55,087 bases of DNA from Microbispora sp. ZYX-F-249. GTDB lineage: Bacteria > Actinomycetota > Actinomycetes > Streptosporangiales > Streptosporangiaceae. The DNA is taken from positions 1 to 55,087 of the forward strand of contig NZ_JBDJAW010000048.1 in the NCBI RefSeq assembly GCF_039649665.1. Reading direction: 5' to 3'. The position numbers were made by a program, and so were the translations under genes. The notes beneath the pieces are model-generated. The model saw nothing but the letters and a program-made list of their open reading frames with translations. It was not told the origin of the DNA and did no database searches. Within the stretch, counting starts at the first letter, position 1. Every line of letters begins with the position of its first letter. Positions 33,099 to 40,817 of this stretch are shown piece after piece.

Positions 33099-34325
33099 AT
33101 GAGTCATGCCGTCGGATCGACGCCGTCCCCGCGTGGCCGCCTGACGGCCGCCGGACTGGCCGTCTTCTCCGGGGTTGTCCTCTCCACGGCCGGCTGCGCC
33201 ACGGCGGCCCTCCCGCGGTCCGTCCCGGCCGTCGCGTCCGCCGGGCCGTCGGCCTCCGGCCCGGCGGTCCTGCCCGCGCCCACCGGCGCCCATCCCGTCG
33301 GAACCACCGCCCTGTATCTGAAGGACGCCTCCCGCCCCGACCCCTGGGTGCCGGAGGCGAAGGCCAGGGAACTCATGGTCACCGTGTGGTACCCGGCGGC
33401 GCGGTCGGGCGAGGGACAGCGCGCCCCGTACATGACCGCGAAGGAGTCGGAGCTCACCCTGAAGGGCAAGAAGGTGACCGGCGCGCCGTACGACACGCTG
33501 AGCCGGACGCGCACCCATGCGTACATGGACGCGAAACCGGCGGGGCGCAGGGGAGGCCTGCCCCTCGTGGTGCTCTCCCCGGGGTTCACCATGCCGCGGA
33601 GCACGCTCACGGCCCTGGCCGAGGACCTGGCCTCCAACGGATATGTGGTGGCGGGCGTCGACCACACCTACGAGAACTACGCGACGACCTTCCCCGGCGG
33701 GCGGGTCGCCGAATGCGTCGCGTGCGACAGCGACACCGACCCCGGTTTCGGTATGAAGGTGGCCGGGGTCCGCGCCGCCGACGTCTCCTTCGTGATCGAC
33801 CGGCTGACCGGGCCGGACGCGAGATGGGAGGGCTCCTCGCTCATCGACGCGTCCGAGATCGCGGTGGCCGGCCACTCGATCGGCGGAGCCGGCGCCCTGG
33901 CGGCCATGGCGAAGGACTCCCGGATAGACGCCGGCATCGACATGGACGGCACCACCTACGCCCGGATCCCGAAGAGCGGGCTGTCGCGGCCGTTCATGTT
34001 CGTGGGCTCGGCCGGTCACCCGCCGGGAGGCCGCGACAACTCCTGGGACCGCGACTGGAGGCTCCTGACCGGCTGGAAGCGCTGGCTCGTCCTGCCCGGC
34101 GCGGACCACCAGTCCTTCACCGACGTGCCGCTCCTGGCGGGCGCGGCCGGCATCCGCGCCCCGGGAGACCTGACCGCGGCCCGCTCCGTGGAGATCACCC
34201 GCGCGTACGTCCGCGCCTTCCTCGACCGGCACCTGCGGCACCGGCCGCAGGCCCTGCTGGACGGGCCGTCGCCGCGCTTTCCCGAGGTGCGGTTCTGCAC
34301 TCCGGGCGGTGCGGCCTGCCGGTAG
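33099..34325 (+). CDS. Alpha/beta hydrolase lipoprotein, PAF-acetylhydrolase-like
   Basis: 408 residues. Signal peptide with lipobox L-S-T-A-G-C (Cys33). The catalytic core has V-W-Y-P-A, P-L-V-V-L-S-P-G-F, nucleophile elbow G-H-S-I-G-G-A and His in A-D-H-Q-S-F-T-D, as in platelet-activating-factor acetylhydrolase-type esterases. It follows the S41 gene by 48 bases with AAAGGA as ribosome site, so it closes the five-gene GntR-ABC operon. An esterase acting on lipids or cell-wall esters outside the membrane is the likely role. Confidence 0.86.
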   Translation: MSHAVGSTPSPRGRLTAAGLAVFSGVVLSTAGCATAALPRSVPAVASAGPSASGPAVLPAPTGAHPVGTTALYLKDASRPDPWVPEAKARELMVTVWYPAARSGEGQRAPYMTAKESELTLKGKKVTGAPYDTLSRTRTHAYMDAKPAGRRGGLPLVVLSPGFTMPRSTLTALAEDLASNGYVVAGVDHTYENYATTFPGGRVAECVACDSDTDPGFGMKVAGVRAADVSFVIDRLTGPDARWEGSSLIDASEIAVAGHSIGGAGALAAMAKDSRIDAGIDMDGTTYARIPKSGLSRPFMFVGSAGHPPGGRDNSWDRDWRLLTGWKRWLVLPGADHQSFTDVPLLAGAAGIRAPGDLTAARSVEITRAYVRAFLDRHLRHRPQALLDGPSPRFPEVRFCTPGGAACR

Positions 34326-34346
34326 CGCTCCGCCACGTGCGCGGCC

Positions 34347-35303
34347 CTACAGGGCCCACCAGTGCGTGGCCAGGCGGTCGAGGGTGGGCCGCGGCGGCGC
34401 GGGCAACCGGGTCAGGTACCAGGCGAGGCTGCTGTACCGGTGCAGCAGGGCGTAGGCCAGCAGCCGCCTGCTCAGTTCCTCGCCCAGGTCGCGGTCGCGG
34501 TAGCCGTAGGAGAGAAGCAGGCGGCGCAGGATCCCGCGCTCGCCACAGGAGAAAAACAGCCCCACCGACGCGAACTCGTACTCAGGCGCGCCCCGCATGG
34601 CCGGCTCGAAGTCGAACAGGCCCGACAGCCGCCAGCGGTCGCCGTCGCGCACGACCATCAGGTGCTCGCGCATCACCTCCGTGTGCAGCAGCACGGGCGC
34701 GGACGGCGTGAGCTCGACGCTGTCGAGGAAGCCCGGGATCTGCGCCAGCCAGGTCTCCTCCAGCCCGTCGGCGCGGTGGTGCGCCACGCACGCGTCCCGC
34801 TGCGTACGGAGGAAGCCGTCCCAGTCGTGCGGCCCCACGACCGCGTCGAGACCGGGGGAGGACACCGAGTGGAGCGCGGCGAGCGTCTCGCCCACGGCGG
34901 CGGCGAGCTCCATCCGGTCGTCCCGCGGAATGCGCGGCCAGGCCTCGGCGAGGCTCTCGCCCTGCAGGCGGGTCATCAGGATGTAGCTCCATCCGTCGAG
35001 ATGCTCCGCCTGCAGGACCCGCGGCGCCGGAATCGGCAGGCGTCCCTCGACGGCCCGCAGGACGGTCAGCTCCGTGTCGTACTCCTCGGGCAGGTAGACC
35101 TCGGGGTAGAGCTTGAGCACGTGCCGGTCGCCCACCGCGTAGACCGGCAGCGACCCGTCGGCGAAGCGCTCGACGCGTTGGCCGCCGAGCCCGAGACTCC
35201 TCACCAGGGCGGAGACGGCCGGGCCGAGACGGGACTCGTCCCGCCGGACGGCCGTGAACTGCTCCTGGGTCTCGGCCGGCGGCAGCCGCACGTCGGAAAG
35301 CAC
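34347..35303 (-). CDS. APH-fold phosphotransferase with altered catalytic loop
   Basis: 318 residues with the aminoglycoside phosphotransferase/choline kinase fold: ATP-site Lys64 in V-L-K-L-Y, hinge Y-I-L-M-T-R-L, and metal site L-F-D-F-E (Asp231). The catalytic loop, normally H-G-D-x4-N, reads H207-T-E-V-M-R-E-H, so the base Asp is Glu and the Asn is His. It may phosphorylate an atypical substrate or be weakly active. GTG start. Converges with the lipoprotein hydrolase gene, 21 bases apart. Confidence 0.8.
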   Translation of the reverse strand: MLSDVRLPPAETQEQFTAVRRDESRLGPAVSALVRSLGLGGQRVERFADGSLPVYAVGDRHVLKLYPEVYLPEEYDTELTVLRAVEGRLPIPAPRVLQAEHLDGWSYILMTRLQGESLAEAWPRIPRDDRMELAAAVGETLAALHSVSSPGLDAVVGPHDWDGFLRTQRDACVAHHRADGLEETWLAQIPGFLDSVELTPSAPVLLHTEVMREHLMVVRDGDRWRLSGLFDFEPAMRGAPEYEFASVGLFFSCGERGILRRLLLSYGYRDRDLGEELSRRLLAYALLHRYSSLAWYLTRLPAPPRPTLDRLATHWWAL

Positions 35304-35350
35304 GGCTCGACCATAGACGAGAGCCCCGGGAGCCGATCAACCGGTTTACC

Positions 35351-36232
35351 TCACCGGCTCCGGAACGGGGCGAGCGTGGCGCGTACGAGGTCGGCGGCGC
35401 CCCAGTCGGGATCGAACTGGGCGATCACGGCCAGGTGCTGGCGTAGCTGGATGATCGGCATGCGTTCGCGCCAGTCGCGGTCGAGCCCGGTCAGTTCGGC
35501 GTACAGCTCGAAGAACACGTGCGACTCGGGCGGCGGCGCCGTCGTCCAGAGGTGGGCCAGGTCGACCTCGGCCCACATGTACGACACGGCCGGGTCGATC
35601 AGCGCGGGCCGCCCGTCGGGGGTGGCCATGATGTTCTGCGCCCACAGGTCGCCGTGCGTCAGGCACGCGGGCCTGACCGGCAGCAGCTCGGGCAGGCGGT
35701 CGCACAGCCGCTCCAGCGCCGCCCGGTCCGCGGCGTCGAGCGCCTCCCGGACGCGAGGCTCGCCGAGCCAGCGCAGCAGCCGGTGCTGGGCGAAGAACTC
35801 GAACCCGTCGTCGTTCCAGGTGTTGACCTGCCGGCGACGGCCCAGCCAGTTGTCGCGGTGCCACCCGAACCGGGGGTGCCTCGTTGTGGTGTGCAGGTGG
35901 GCGAGCGCATGCGCCAGCCGCGTCCAGAAGGCCTCGGTGGCCGGCCGGGGCCGCAGCGCGGACAGCACGAGCAGGTCGCGGCCGGCGAGGATGACCTCGG
36001 GCGTGGCGACGCCGCCCGCCTCGCGCAGCACGGTGAGCCCTTCGGCCTCCGCCGCGAAGACGTCGTCCGACGGCGGCTCGCCGAACGCCTTGACGAACAC
36101 CGGCGTGCCGTCGCCGCGGCGCGCGAGCCCCGCGGTGGCGGCGAGACCTCCGGTGGCCGGCTCGACCGCGACGACGTCGGCCAGGCCGGCCGCGCGTATG
36201 CGTTCCAGCAGCAAAGACGTCGTTTCTGTCAC
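35351..36232 (-). CDS. Fructosamine kinase family protein
   Basis: 293 residues. The kinase core has V-F-V-K-A-F, the family loop T-H-G-D-L-W-A-Q-N (about 215-223) with base Asp, and I-D-P-A-V-S-Y-M-W-A-E-V-D-L-A, a fructosamine-3-kinase signature. These enzymes phosphorylate ketoamines formed by glycation so that they decompose, repairing proteins. GTG start at 36232 with GAGGAG upstream. Same strand as the APH-like gene, 47 bases apart. Confidence 0.87.
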   Translation of the reverse strand: MTETTSLLLERIRAAGLADVVAVEPATGGLAATAGLARRGDGTPVFVKAFGEPPSDDVFAAEAEGLTVLREAGGVATPEVILAGRDLLVLSALRPRPATEAFWTRLAHALAHLHTTTRHPRFGWHRDNWLGRRRQVNTWNDDGFEFFAQHRLLRWLGEPRVREALDAADRAALERLCDRLPELLPVRPACLTHGDLWAQNIMATPDGRPALIDPAVSYMWAEVDLAHLWTTAPPPESHVFFELYAELTGLDRDWRERMPIIQLRQHLAVIAQFDPDWGAADLVRATLAPFRSR

Positions 36233-36303
36233 GGGATGCGCTCCTCTACTCGCCGACCCGGACGAGGGCCCCGAAGTGGATCAACCGATTATCCCCGCGG
36301 CCG

Positions 36304-37104
36304 TCACCCGCGCGCGCCGCCCGGCCACGCTCCGATCACGGCGGTCGCGTCCAGTTCGTCGTCGTGTGCCAGGCGGGTGGCCAGCCCCGCGCGGGCGACG
36401 GCCTCGGCGGTCTCCTCCGCCTGGCTCTCGCTCGTCTCCACCAGCAGGTGACCGCCCGGCGCGAGCCAGCCGGCCGCTCCGGCGACGACCCGCCGTACGA
36501 CGTCGAGCCCGTCCGCGCCGCCGTCGAGCGCGACCTGCGGCTCGTGCACGCGCGCCTCCGGCGGCAGCAGCCCGATCGCACCGCTGGGCACGTACGGCGG
36601 GCTGGCGACGAGGACGTCCACCCGGCCGCGCAGCGCGGCGGGCAGGGCCGCGTAGAGGTCGCCCTCGTATACCCTGCCGCCCGCGGGGGCGAGGTTGCGG
36701 CGGGCACAGCGCACGGCGGCGGAGTCGACGTCCACGGCGTGCAGCTCGACCGGCCCGGCCGCGGCGGCCAGCGCGGCGCCCATCGCGCCCGAGCCGCAGC
36801 ACAGGTCGACGACGACGGCGCCCGGCCGGGCGAGCGCGGCGGCCTGGCGGACCAGGAACTCGGTGCGCGGCCGGGGCACGAAGACCCCCGGGTCGACGGC
36901 CAGCCGCAGGCCGCAGAACTCGGCCCACCCGATGACGTGCTCCAGCGGCAGGCCCCGGGCGCGCCGGTCCACCATGTCGTCGAGCTCGGCGGGCGTACGC
37001 GCGGCGGAGACCAGCAGACGGGCCTCGTCTTCGGCGAACACGCACCCGGCGGCCCGCAACCGGGCCACGACCGAGGGAAAAACGGGGGAGAGGGACAGTG
37101 ACAA
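36304..37104 (-). CDS. PrmC/HemK-like protein N5-glutamine methyltransferase (putative)
   Basis: 266 residues. Helical N-terminal domain, then motif I V-V-V-D-L-C-C-G-S-G-A-M-G (about 97-109) and substrate motif S-P-P-Y-V-P (168-173) where PrmC has N-P-P-Y. The P-R-P-R-T-E-F segment ahead of motif I is as in PrmC. The Ser-for-Asn change is known in the subgroup annotated as putative N5-glutamine methyltransferases, whose target may differ from release factors. TTG 37104 is preferred because GGAAGG lies seven bases upstream; a GTG at 37185 would add 27 residues. Confidence 0.75.
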   Translation of the reverse strand: MSLSLSPVFPSVVARLRAAGCVFAEDEARLLVSAARTPAELDDMVDRRARGLPLEHVIGWAEFCGLRLAVDPGVFVPRPRTEFLVRQAAALARPGAVVVDLCCGSGAMGAALAAAAGPVELHAVDVDSAAVRCARRNLAPAGGRVYEGDLYAALPAALRGRVDVLVASPPYVPSGAIGLLPPEARVHEPQVALDGGADGLDVVRRVVAGAAGWLAPGGHLLVETSESQAEETAEAVARAGLATRLAHDDELDATAVIGAWPGGARG

Positions 37105-37204
37105 GGGAGAACCTTCCGGTGTGCCGAGGGCGCTCCCGCGGTCGCCTGCCTCTATGCGACCGTACGTGCGGGGAGAGGGGAGCACCCGACCTGTTCAGCG
37201 GTAA

Positions 37205-37294
37205 TGGGGCTCACCTCCTCGCGTCGTCGCCGCCGTGACCGGCACCCTACACCAGAGCGCTTGTTCACCGGCGCGGGCCCGGGCCGGGGCAAAG
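37205..37294. other. Intergenic segment between PrmC-like gene and the Phe leader
   Basis: Non-coding as far as I can see: GC-rich with the dyad-like GGCGCGGGCCCGGGCC; no start codon with a ribosome site. The plus-strand promoter begins at its right edge. Confidence 0.4.
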
Positions 37295-37327
37295 TTGTTG
37301 ATCGAGGAGTTCGCGCGGTCCTAGGAT
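37295..37327 (+). promoter_or_regulatory. Promoter of the Phe leader / RNA methyltransferase transcript
   Basis: -10 hexamer TAGGAT (37322-37327), with TTGATC (37298-37303) 18 bases upstream as -35. The expected transcription start, about seven bases after the -10, falls on the GTG of the leader peptide, so the mRNA would be leaderless. AGGAT could alternatively act as a ribosome site. Confidence 0.55.
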
Positions 37328-37334
37328 CGCGACC

Positions 37335-37367
37335 GTGACGTTCACGTTCTTCTTCCACCTCCGCTAG
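37335..37367 (+). CDS. Phenylalanine-rich leader peptide
   Basis: Ten codons starting GTG: M-T-F-T-F-F-F-H-L-R, then TAG. Four of ten codons are TTC (Phe), three in a row, exactly what an attenuator leader peptide looks like, as in the pheA and pheST leaders of enterobacteria. It sits on a good -10 box and is followed at once by two strong hairpins. It is far too short to be a protein gene in its own right. Confidence 0.6.
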   Translation: MTFTFFFHLR

Positions 37368-37371
37368 CCGC

Positions 37372-37431
37372 CGTCGGCGAAGCGAGGCCCTGCCCGTCGC
37401 CGACGAGGCGGGACGGCGGTGTGCCGTCCCG
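37372..37431 (+). promoter_or_regulatory. Attenuator-like hairpin pair after the Phe leader
   Basis: Hairpin 1: CGTCGGCGA (37372-37380) with TCGCCGACG (37397-37405), 9 bp, starting five bases after the leader stop. Hairpin 2: CGGGACGGC (37409-37417) with GCCGTCCCG (37423-37431), 9 bp and a 5-base loop, terminator-like but without a U-tract. CGTCGGC could alternatively pair with GCCGACG at 37433-37439. Ribosome position on the Phe codons could decide which forms. Confidence 0.5.
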
Positions 37432-37458
37432 GGCCGACGCGGGAGAACAACGATCACG

Positions 37459-37518
37459 ATGCGCGTACGCGCTGTCACTTTCCCCGCTCCGCGTCCCAGC
37501 GCTCCCACCGTCCCATGA
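37459..37518 (+). CDS. Short upstream ORF coupled to the methyltransferase start
   Basis: ATG at 37459 opens 19 codons, MRVRAVTFPAPRPSAPTVP, whose TGA overlaps the methyltransferase ATG as ATGA. A GGGAGA ribosome site lies about ten bases upstream, whereas the methyltransferase ATG has none, so the small ORF may load ribosomes for it. No resemblance to a known peptide is seen. Confidence 0.4.
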   Translation: MRVRAVTFPAPRPSAPTVP

Positions 37519-38588
37519 CGGCGGCGAGTCTGGTGGCGCGGTGCGTCCACGGGCTGGAGCCGACGGTCGCCGCCGAGATACTGCGGCACGGGCTCGGCAT
37601 GATCACTCACATCGGGCATCGCGAGGTGCACTTCCGCGCGGCGCGGACGCCCGCGTCGCGCGGCCTCGCACTGGGCCTGCGCACGGCGGACGACGTGTTC
37701 CTGCTGGCCGCGCGGGGCGCCGACGTCGGCCCGTCGCGTCAGGGGGTCGCCGCGCTGGCGGAGCTCGCCGCCGCCGCCGACCTCGCCGCCCTGGCGCGGC
37801 TGCGCGGCGAACACGGCGGGCCCGGCGCGCTCACCGGCGTCGAGGTGTCGGCGTCGTTCCTGGGCAGGCGCAACTTCACGCGGTACGACGTGGAGGACGC
37901 GGTCGGGCGCGCCCTGGCCGTCCGGCTGGGGGTCGGCTACCACTCGCGGCGCGGTGGTGCGCCGCCACCGGGACACGGCGGCTGGCGGGTCACCCTCGAC
38001 GGGGAGCGGGCCACGCTGCTGCTGCGCATCGCCGAGCGCCCGCTGCACCGGCGGGCCTACAAGCGGCGGTCCGTCCCGGGGACCCTGCATCCCCCGGTCG
38101 CCGCCGCCATGGTGGCCATGGCCGGCATCGAACCCGGTGACACGGTCCTCGATCCCTGCTGCGGCGCCGGAACCCTGCTGGTGGAGGCGGTGCGGCAGCG
38201 GCCGGGCATCCGCGCCTGCGGGTTCGACCTGGCCCCGCGGGCGGTGGCGGCGGCGAGGGAGAACGCCGCGGGGCTGCCCGTCGCCGTGGCCCGGGCCGAC
38301 GCCGGCCGCCTGCCGGTGCCGGACGGCGTCGCGCATCGTGTGCTGGCGAACCCGCCCTGGGGAGGTCAGGTGGCCCCGGGCGGTCTGCTCGCCGCGTCCG
38401 CCGGACGCTGGTGGGCGGAGGTGCGCCGGGTGCTCGCGCCCGGCGGGACCGCCGTGGTCCTGCTGCCCGGCGTCGGCGAGGTGCCGCTCGGCATCCGCCA
38501 CGGCCTCACGCCCGTGCACCTGCAACGCGTGCGGGTCGCCGGGGCGGAGTCGTTCCTGGTCCGGTGGACCGCGCCGCGGCCGGGCTGA
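37515..38588 (+). CDS. THUMP-domain RNA N2-guanine methyltransferase, TrmN/Trm14-like
   Basis: 357 residues. The N-terminal THUMP-type RNA-binding region (about 1-175) includes R-R-N-F-T-R-Y-D-V-E-D-A-V-G and L-L-L-R-I. The UPF0020 methyltransferase part begins R-R-A-Y-K-R-R-S-V-P-G-T-L-H-P-P-V-A-A-A-M. Motif I V-L-D-P-C-C-G-A-G-T-L-L-V-E is near 210 and the N-P-P-W-G base-flipping motif near 278. Relatives methylate guanine N2: TrmN makes m2G6 in tRNA-Phe of Thermus, others act on tRNA or 23S rRNA. The target here is not proven, but the Phe leader upstream makes tRNA-Phe attractive. ATG 37515. Confidence 0.8.
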   Translation: MTAASLVARCVHGLEPTVAAEILRHGLGMITHIGHREVHFRAARTPASRGLALGLRTADDVFLLAARGADVGPSRQGVAALAELAAAADLAALARLRGEHGGPGALTGVEVSASFLGRRNFTRYDVEDAVGRALAVRLGVGYHSRRGGAPPPGHGGWRVTLDGERATLLLRIAERPLHRRAYKRRSVPGTLHPPVAAAMVAMAGIEPGDTVLDPCCGAGTLLVEAVRQRPGIRACGFDLAPRAVAAARENAAGLPVAVARADAGRLPVPDGVAHRVLANPPWGGQVAPGGLLAASAGRWWAEVRRVLAPGGTAVVLLPGVGEVPLGIRHGLTPVHLQRVRVAGAESFLVRWTAPRPG

Positions 38589-38638
38589 GCGGCACTCGCG
38601 GGTATGTCGCCCACAGCGGCAGGGCGGCGGGGGAGGCG

Positions 38639-40078
38639 CTAGGGAGCGGACGCGTCTCCCGCCGCTCCGGCCGCTCCGGCCGCTCCGGCCGGTTCGGCCG
38701 GTCCCGGAGAGGGGGAGGGGCGTGGGGCGGGCCCTGTGGGCAGGAGCGCGGCCGGCAGCAGGCCGAGGGCGGCGAGCCCCGCCATGACCGGCAGGGTGAG
38801 GCCGGGCCCCGGCCCGCCCGCCGCCGCGGGCGCGTCCAGGGCCGTCGCCCCGGAGGCCACCGCGATGCCCAGGCTCGGGCCGATGTTCATCACGGTCTGC
38901 TTGAGCCCGCCGACGACTCCGGCGTACCCCGCCGGGGCGTCGCCGACGACGGTCCCGGTGGCGGTCACCATCACGGCCGCGAATCCCGCTCCCACGAGGG
39001 CGAATGCCGCGCCGGTGGCCGCCCAGGGGCCGCCGGCGCCGAGCCCGGACCCGCCCGCGATGCCCACGGCGACCAGGGCGGCCCCGGTGACCGCCGTACG
39101 GCGCGGGCCGTGCCGGCGCAGGGCGGCGGCCGCCGCGGGCGCGCCGAGGACCATGACCACCGTGACCGGAAGCAGCCGCAGGCCCGTCGCGAGCGGATCG
39201 AGCCCGAGCCGTTCCTGCAACACGAAGGTGGCGGCGAACAGCGCGCCGAACACCCCGCTGGTGACGGCCAGCAGGAGCAGCAACGACGCGGCCACCGGCT
39301 TCGACCGGGCGACCGCGGCGGGCACGATCGGATGGGCCGCGCGGCGCTCGTGCGCGACGAACACGGCGGCCAGGCCCGCGACGGCGAGCAGCCCGAGCAG
39401 CGTCGGCGTGGCGGCCCAGCCGTGGACGGGCACACCGGCCAGCGTGTGCACGCCGATCGCGAGCGTGCCCGCCAGCAGCGCCGCACCGGTCAGGTCCAGG
39501 CGCGAGTGCGCGGGCCGTTCGGGCGCGGGTGCCCGTACGGCGAGGGCGAGTGCGGCGATCAGGACGGCGGCCGGGATGTTGAGCACGAAGACGGTGCGCC
39601 AGCCGAGCTCCGCCACGACGACGCCGCCCAGGACCGGCCCGGCCGCGCCGGCGACGCCGATGGCGCTGGTGCGGACGGCGATCGCCGTACCGAGCCGGTC
39701 GGCCGGATACGCGAGCCGCAGCAGCGCGAGCGTCGCCGGCTGGACGAAGGCGCCGAAAGCCCCCTGGACGACCCGAAGGCCGATCACCCAGCCGGCGGTC
39801 GGCGCGAGCGCGATGCCGGCCGAGGCGGCCGCGAAGCCGAGCACCCCGGCGACCAGCAGGCGCCGATGGCCGTACCGGTCGCCCAGCCGGCCTGCGATGA
39901 CGAGCAGCGCGGCCACCGCGACCATGTAGCCGGTGCTGGTCCACTGCACCTGGGTGACGCTCGCGGCGAGGTCGCGCCGCAGGCTCGGCTGCGCCACGAC
40001 CAGCACCGTGCCGTCCAGTGCGACGATCATCGCGGCGGCGGCGCTGACCGTCAGCGCCAGATGGCTGCGCGCGGTCAT
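38639..40078 (-). CDS. MFS drug exporter, DHA2 (EmrB/QacA) family
   Basis: 479 residues, about fourteen hydrophobic segments. Motif A G-R-L-G-D-R-Y-G-H-R-R (loop 2-3) and motif C-like G-P-V-L-G-G-V-V-V, with the early D-G-T-V-L-V-V-A of DHA2 pumps. The C-terminal tail is low-complexity (P-S-P-S-P-G, then G-A-A repeats) from a GCCGGCC-type slippage. ATG 40078 overlaps the stop of the TetR gene (ATGA). The pair forms a classic self-regulated efflux operon; the substrate is unknown. Confidence 0.9.
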   Translation of the reverse strand: MTARSHLALTVSAAAAMIVALDGTVLVVAQPSLRRDLAASVTQVQWTSTGYMVAVAALLVIAGRLGDRYGHRRLLVAGVLGFAAASAGIALAPTAGWVIGLRVVQGAFGAFVQPATLALLRLAYPADRLGTAIAVRTSAIGVAGAAGPVLGGVVVAELGWRTVFVLNIPAAVLIAALALAVRAPAPERPAHSRLDLTGAALLAGTLAIGVHTLAGVPVHGWAATPTLLGLLAVAGLAAVFVAHERRAAHPIVPAAVARSKPVAASLLLLLAVTSGVFGALFAATFVLQERLGLDPLATGLRLLPVTVVMVLGAPAAAAALRRHGPRRTAVTGAALVAVGIAGGSGLGAGGPWAATGAAFALVGAGFAAVMVTATGTVVGDAPAGYAGVVGGLKQTVMNIGPSLGIAVASGATALDAPAAAGGPGPGLTLPVMAGLAALGLLPAALLPTGPAPRPSPSPGPAEPAGAAGAAGAAGDASAP

Positions 40079-40704
40079 CGGGCGACGGGCCCGAGGTGGG
40101 CGTCCAGCGCCTCGGCGACCAGCCGGTCGAGGCGTTCGGCGCCGGGCGGGCCACCGGTGCCGAGGACGAGCTGCAGGCTGCCCCACGCCCACAACTGGGC
40201 GATTCCGTGCAGGTTCGCCCAGAAGGCGGCGGCGGTCACCGCGGCGTCCTCCGGGGGGCCGGCGTCCCGCCGCTGTTCGTCCCGGCATCGGGCGACCAGC
40301 GTGGTCAGGCGCTCGAACAGCGGGAGCGTGGACTCACGCAGCCTCGGCTCGTCCGCGCCGTGCCGGTCGCTGTCGAGCAGCTCGTGGCGGAACATCAGCT
40401 CGAACATGCCCCGGCGCTCCAGCGCGTAGCCGACGTACTCCCGCGCGAACACCTCAAGCTGTTCGCGCGGTGCGGTCAGCCCGGCCATCGCGGCGGCGAA
40501 GCGCGCCTCGAGGTCGGCGAAGCCCCGGCGGGCGATGGCCGACAGCAGCGAATGGTGCGTGGGGAAGTACCGGCGCGGAGCCCCGTGCGACACCCCGGCC
40601 CGGCGGGCGATCTCCCGCAGTCCCAGCGCGGCGGTGCCCTCGGTCAGCACGAGGTGCACCCCCACCTCCACGAGCCGCTCCCGCAAAGAACCCGCATCGT
40701 CCAT
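40075..40704 (-). CDS. TetR/AcrR repressor of the MFS exporter
   Basis: 209 residues. Helix-turn-helix at about 28-55 (L-G-L-R-E-I-A-R-R-A-G-V-S-H-G-A-P-R-R-Y-F), C-terminal domain of the TetR_C_13-like WHG-related group (A-A-A-F-W-A-N-L-H-G-I-A-Q-L). It is first in the operon with the exporter and its start codon lies inside a large palindrome, so autorepression is nearly certain. ATG 40704. Confidence 0.92.
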   Translation of the reverse strand: MDDAGSLRERLVEVGVHLVLTEGTAALGLREIARRAGVSHGAPRRYFPTHHSLLSAIARRGFADLEARFAAAMAGLTAPREQLEVFAREYVGYALERRGMFELMFRHELLDSDRHGADEPRLRESTLPLFERLTTLVARCRDEQRRDAGPPEDAAVTAAAFWANLHGIAQLWAWGSLQLVLGTGGPPGAERLDRLVAEALDAHLGPVAR

Positions 40705-40740
40705 AGACAGTGTCTACCAAGCTTCGGTAGACACTGTCTA
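40704..40740. promoter_or_regulatory. Double-palindrome TetR operator
   Basis: Perfect 15-bp arms TAGACAGTGTCTACC (40704-40718) and GGTAGACACTGTCTA (40726-40740) around AAGCTTC. Each arm is itself a palindrome (GTAGACA-C-TGTCTAC in the right one), so two repressor dimers 24 bases apart could bind. It overlaps the TetR start codon and lies 78 bases before the divergent MOSC gene. Confidence 0.85.
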
Positions 40741-40817
40741 CCGGCTCTGCCGCGGTCGGTCGGGATGCCGCGGGTTCCCGGCTTCCGAGGGCCGGCTCCC
40801 GGACGTACGCTGGCGGC

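Noticed and set aside
31554..34241. A very long open frame antisense to the permease, S41 and hydrolase genes
   Set aside because: Composition is Arg/Gly/Ala/Pro-rich with no domain, as expected opposite high-GC coding DNA; the plus-strand genes have clear families and start sites.
37152..40154. A 1000-codon minus-strand open frame across the methyltransferase and MFS genes
   Set aside because: Low-complexity Arg/Gly/Pro protein without motifs; it is the out-of-frame shadow of genes with strong family signatures.
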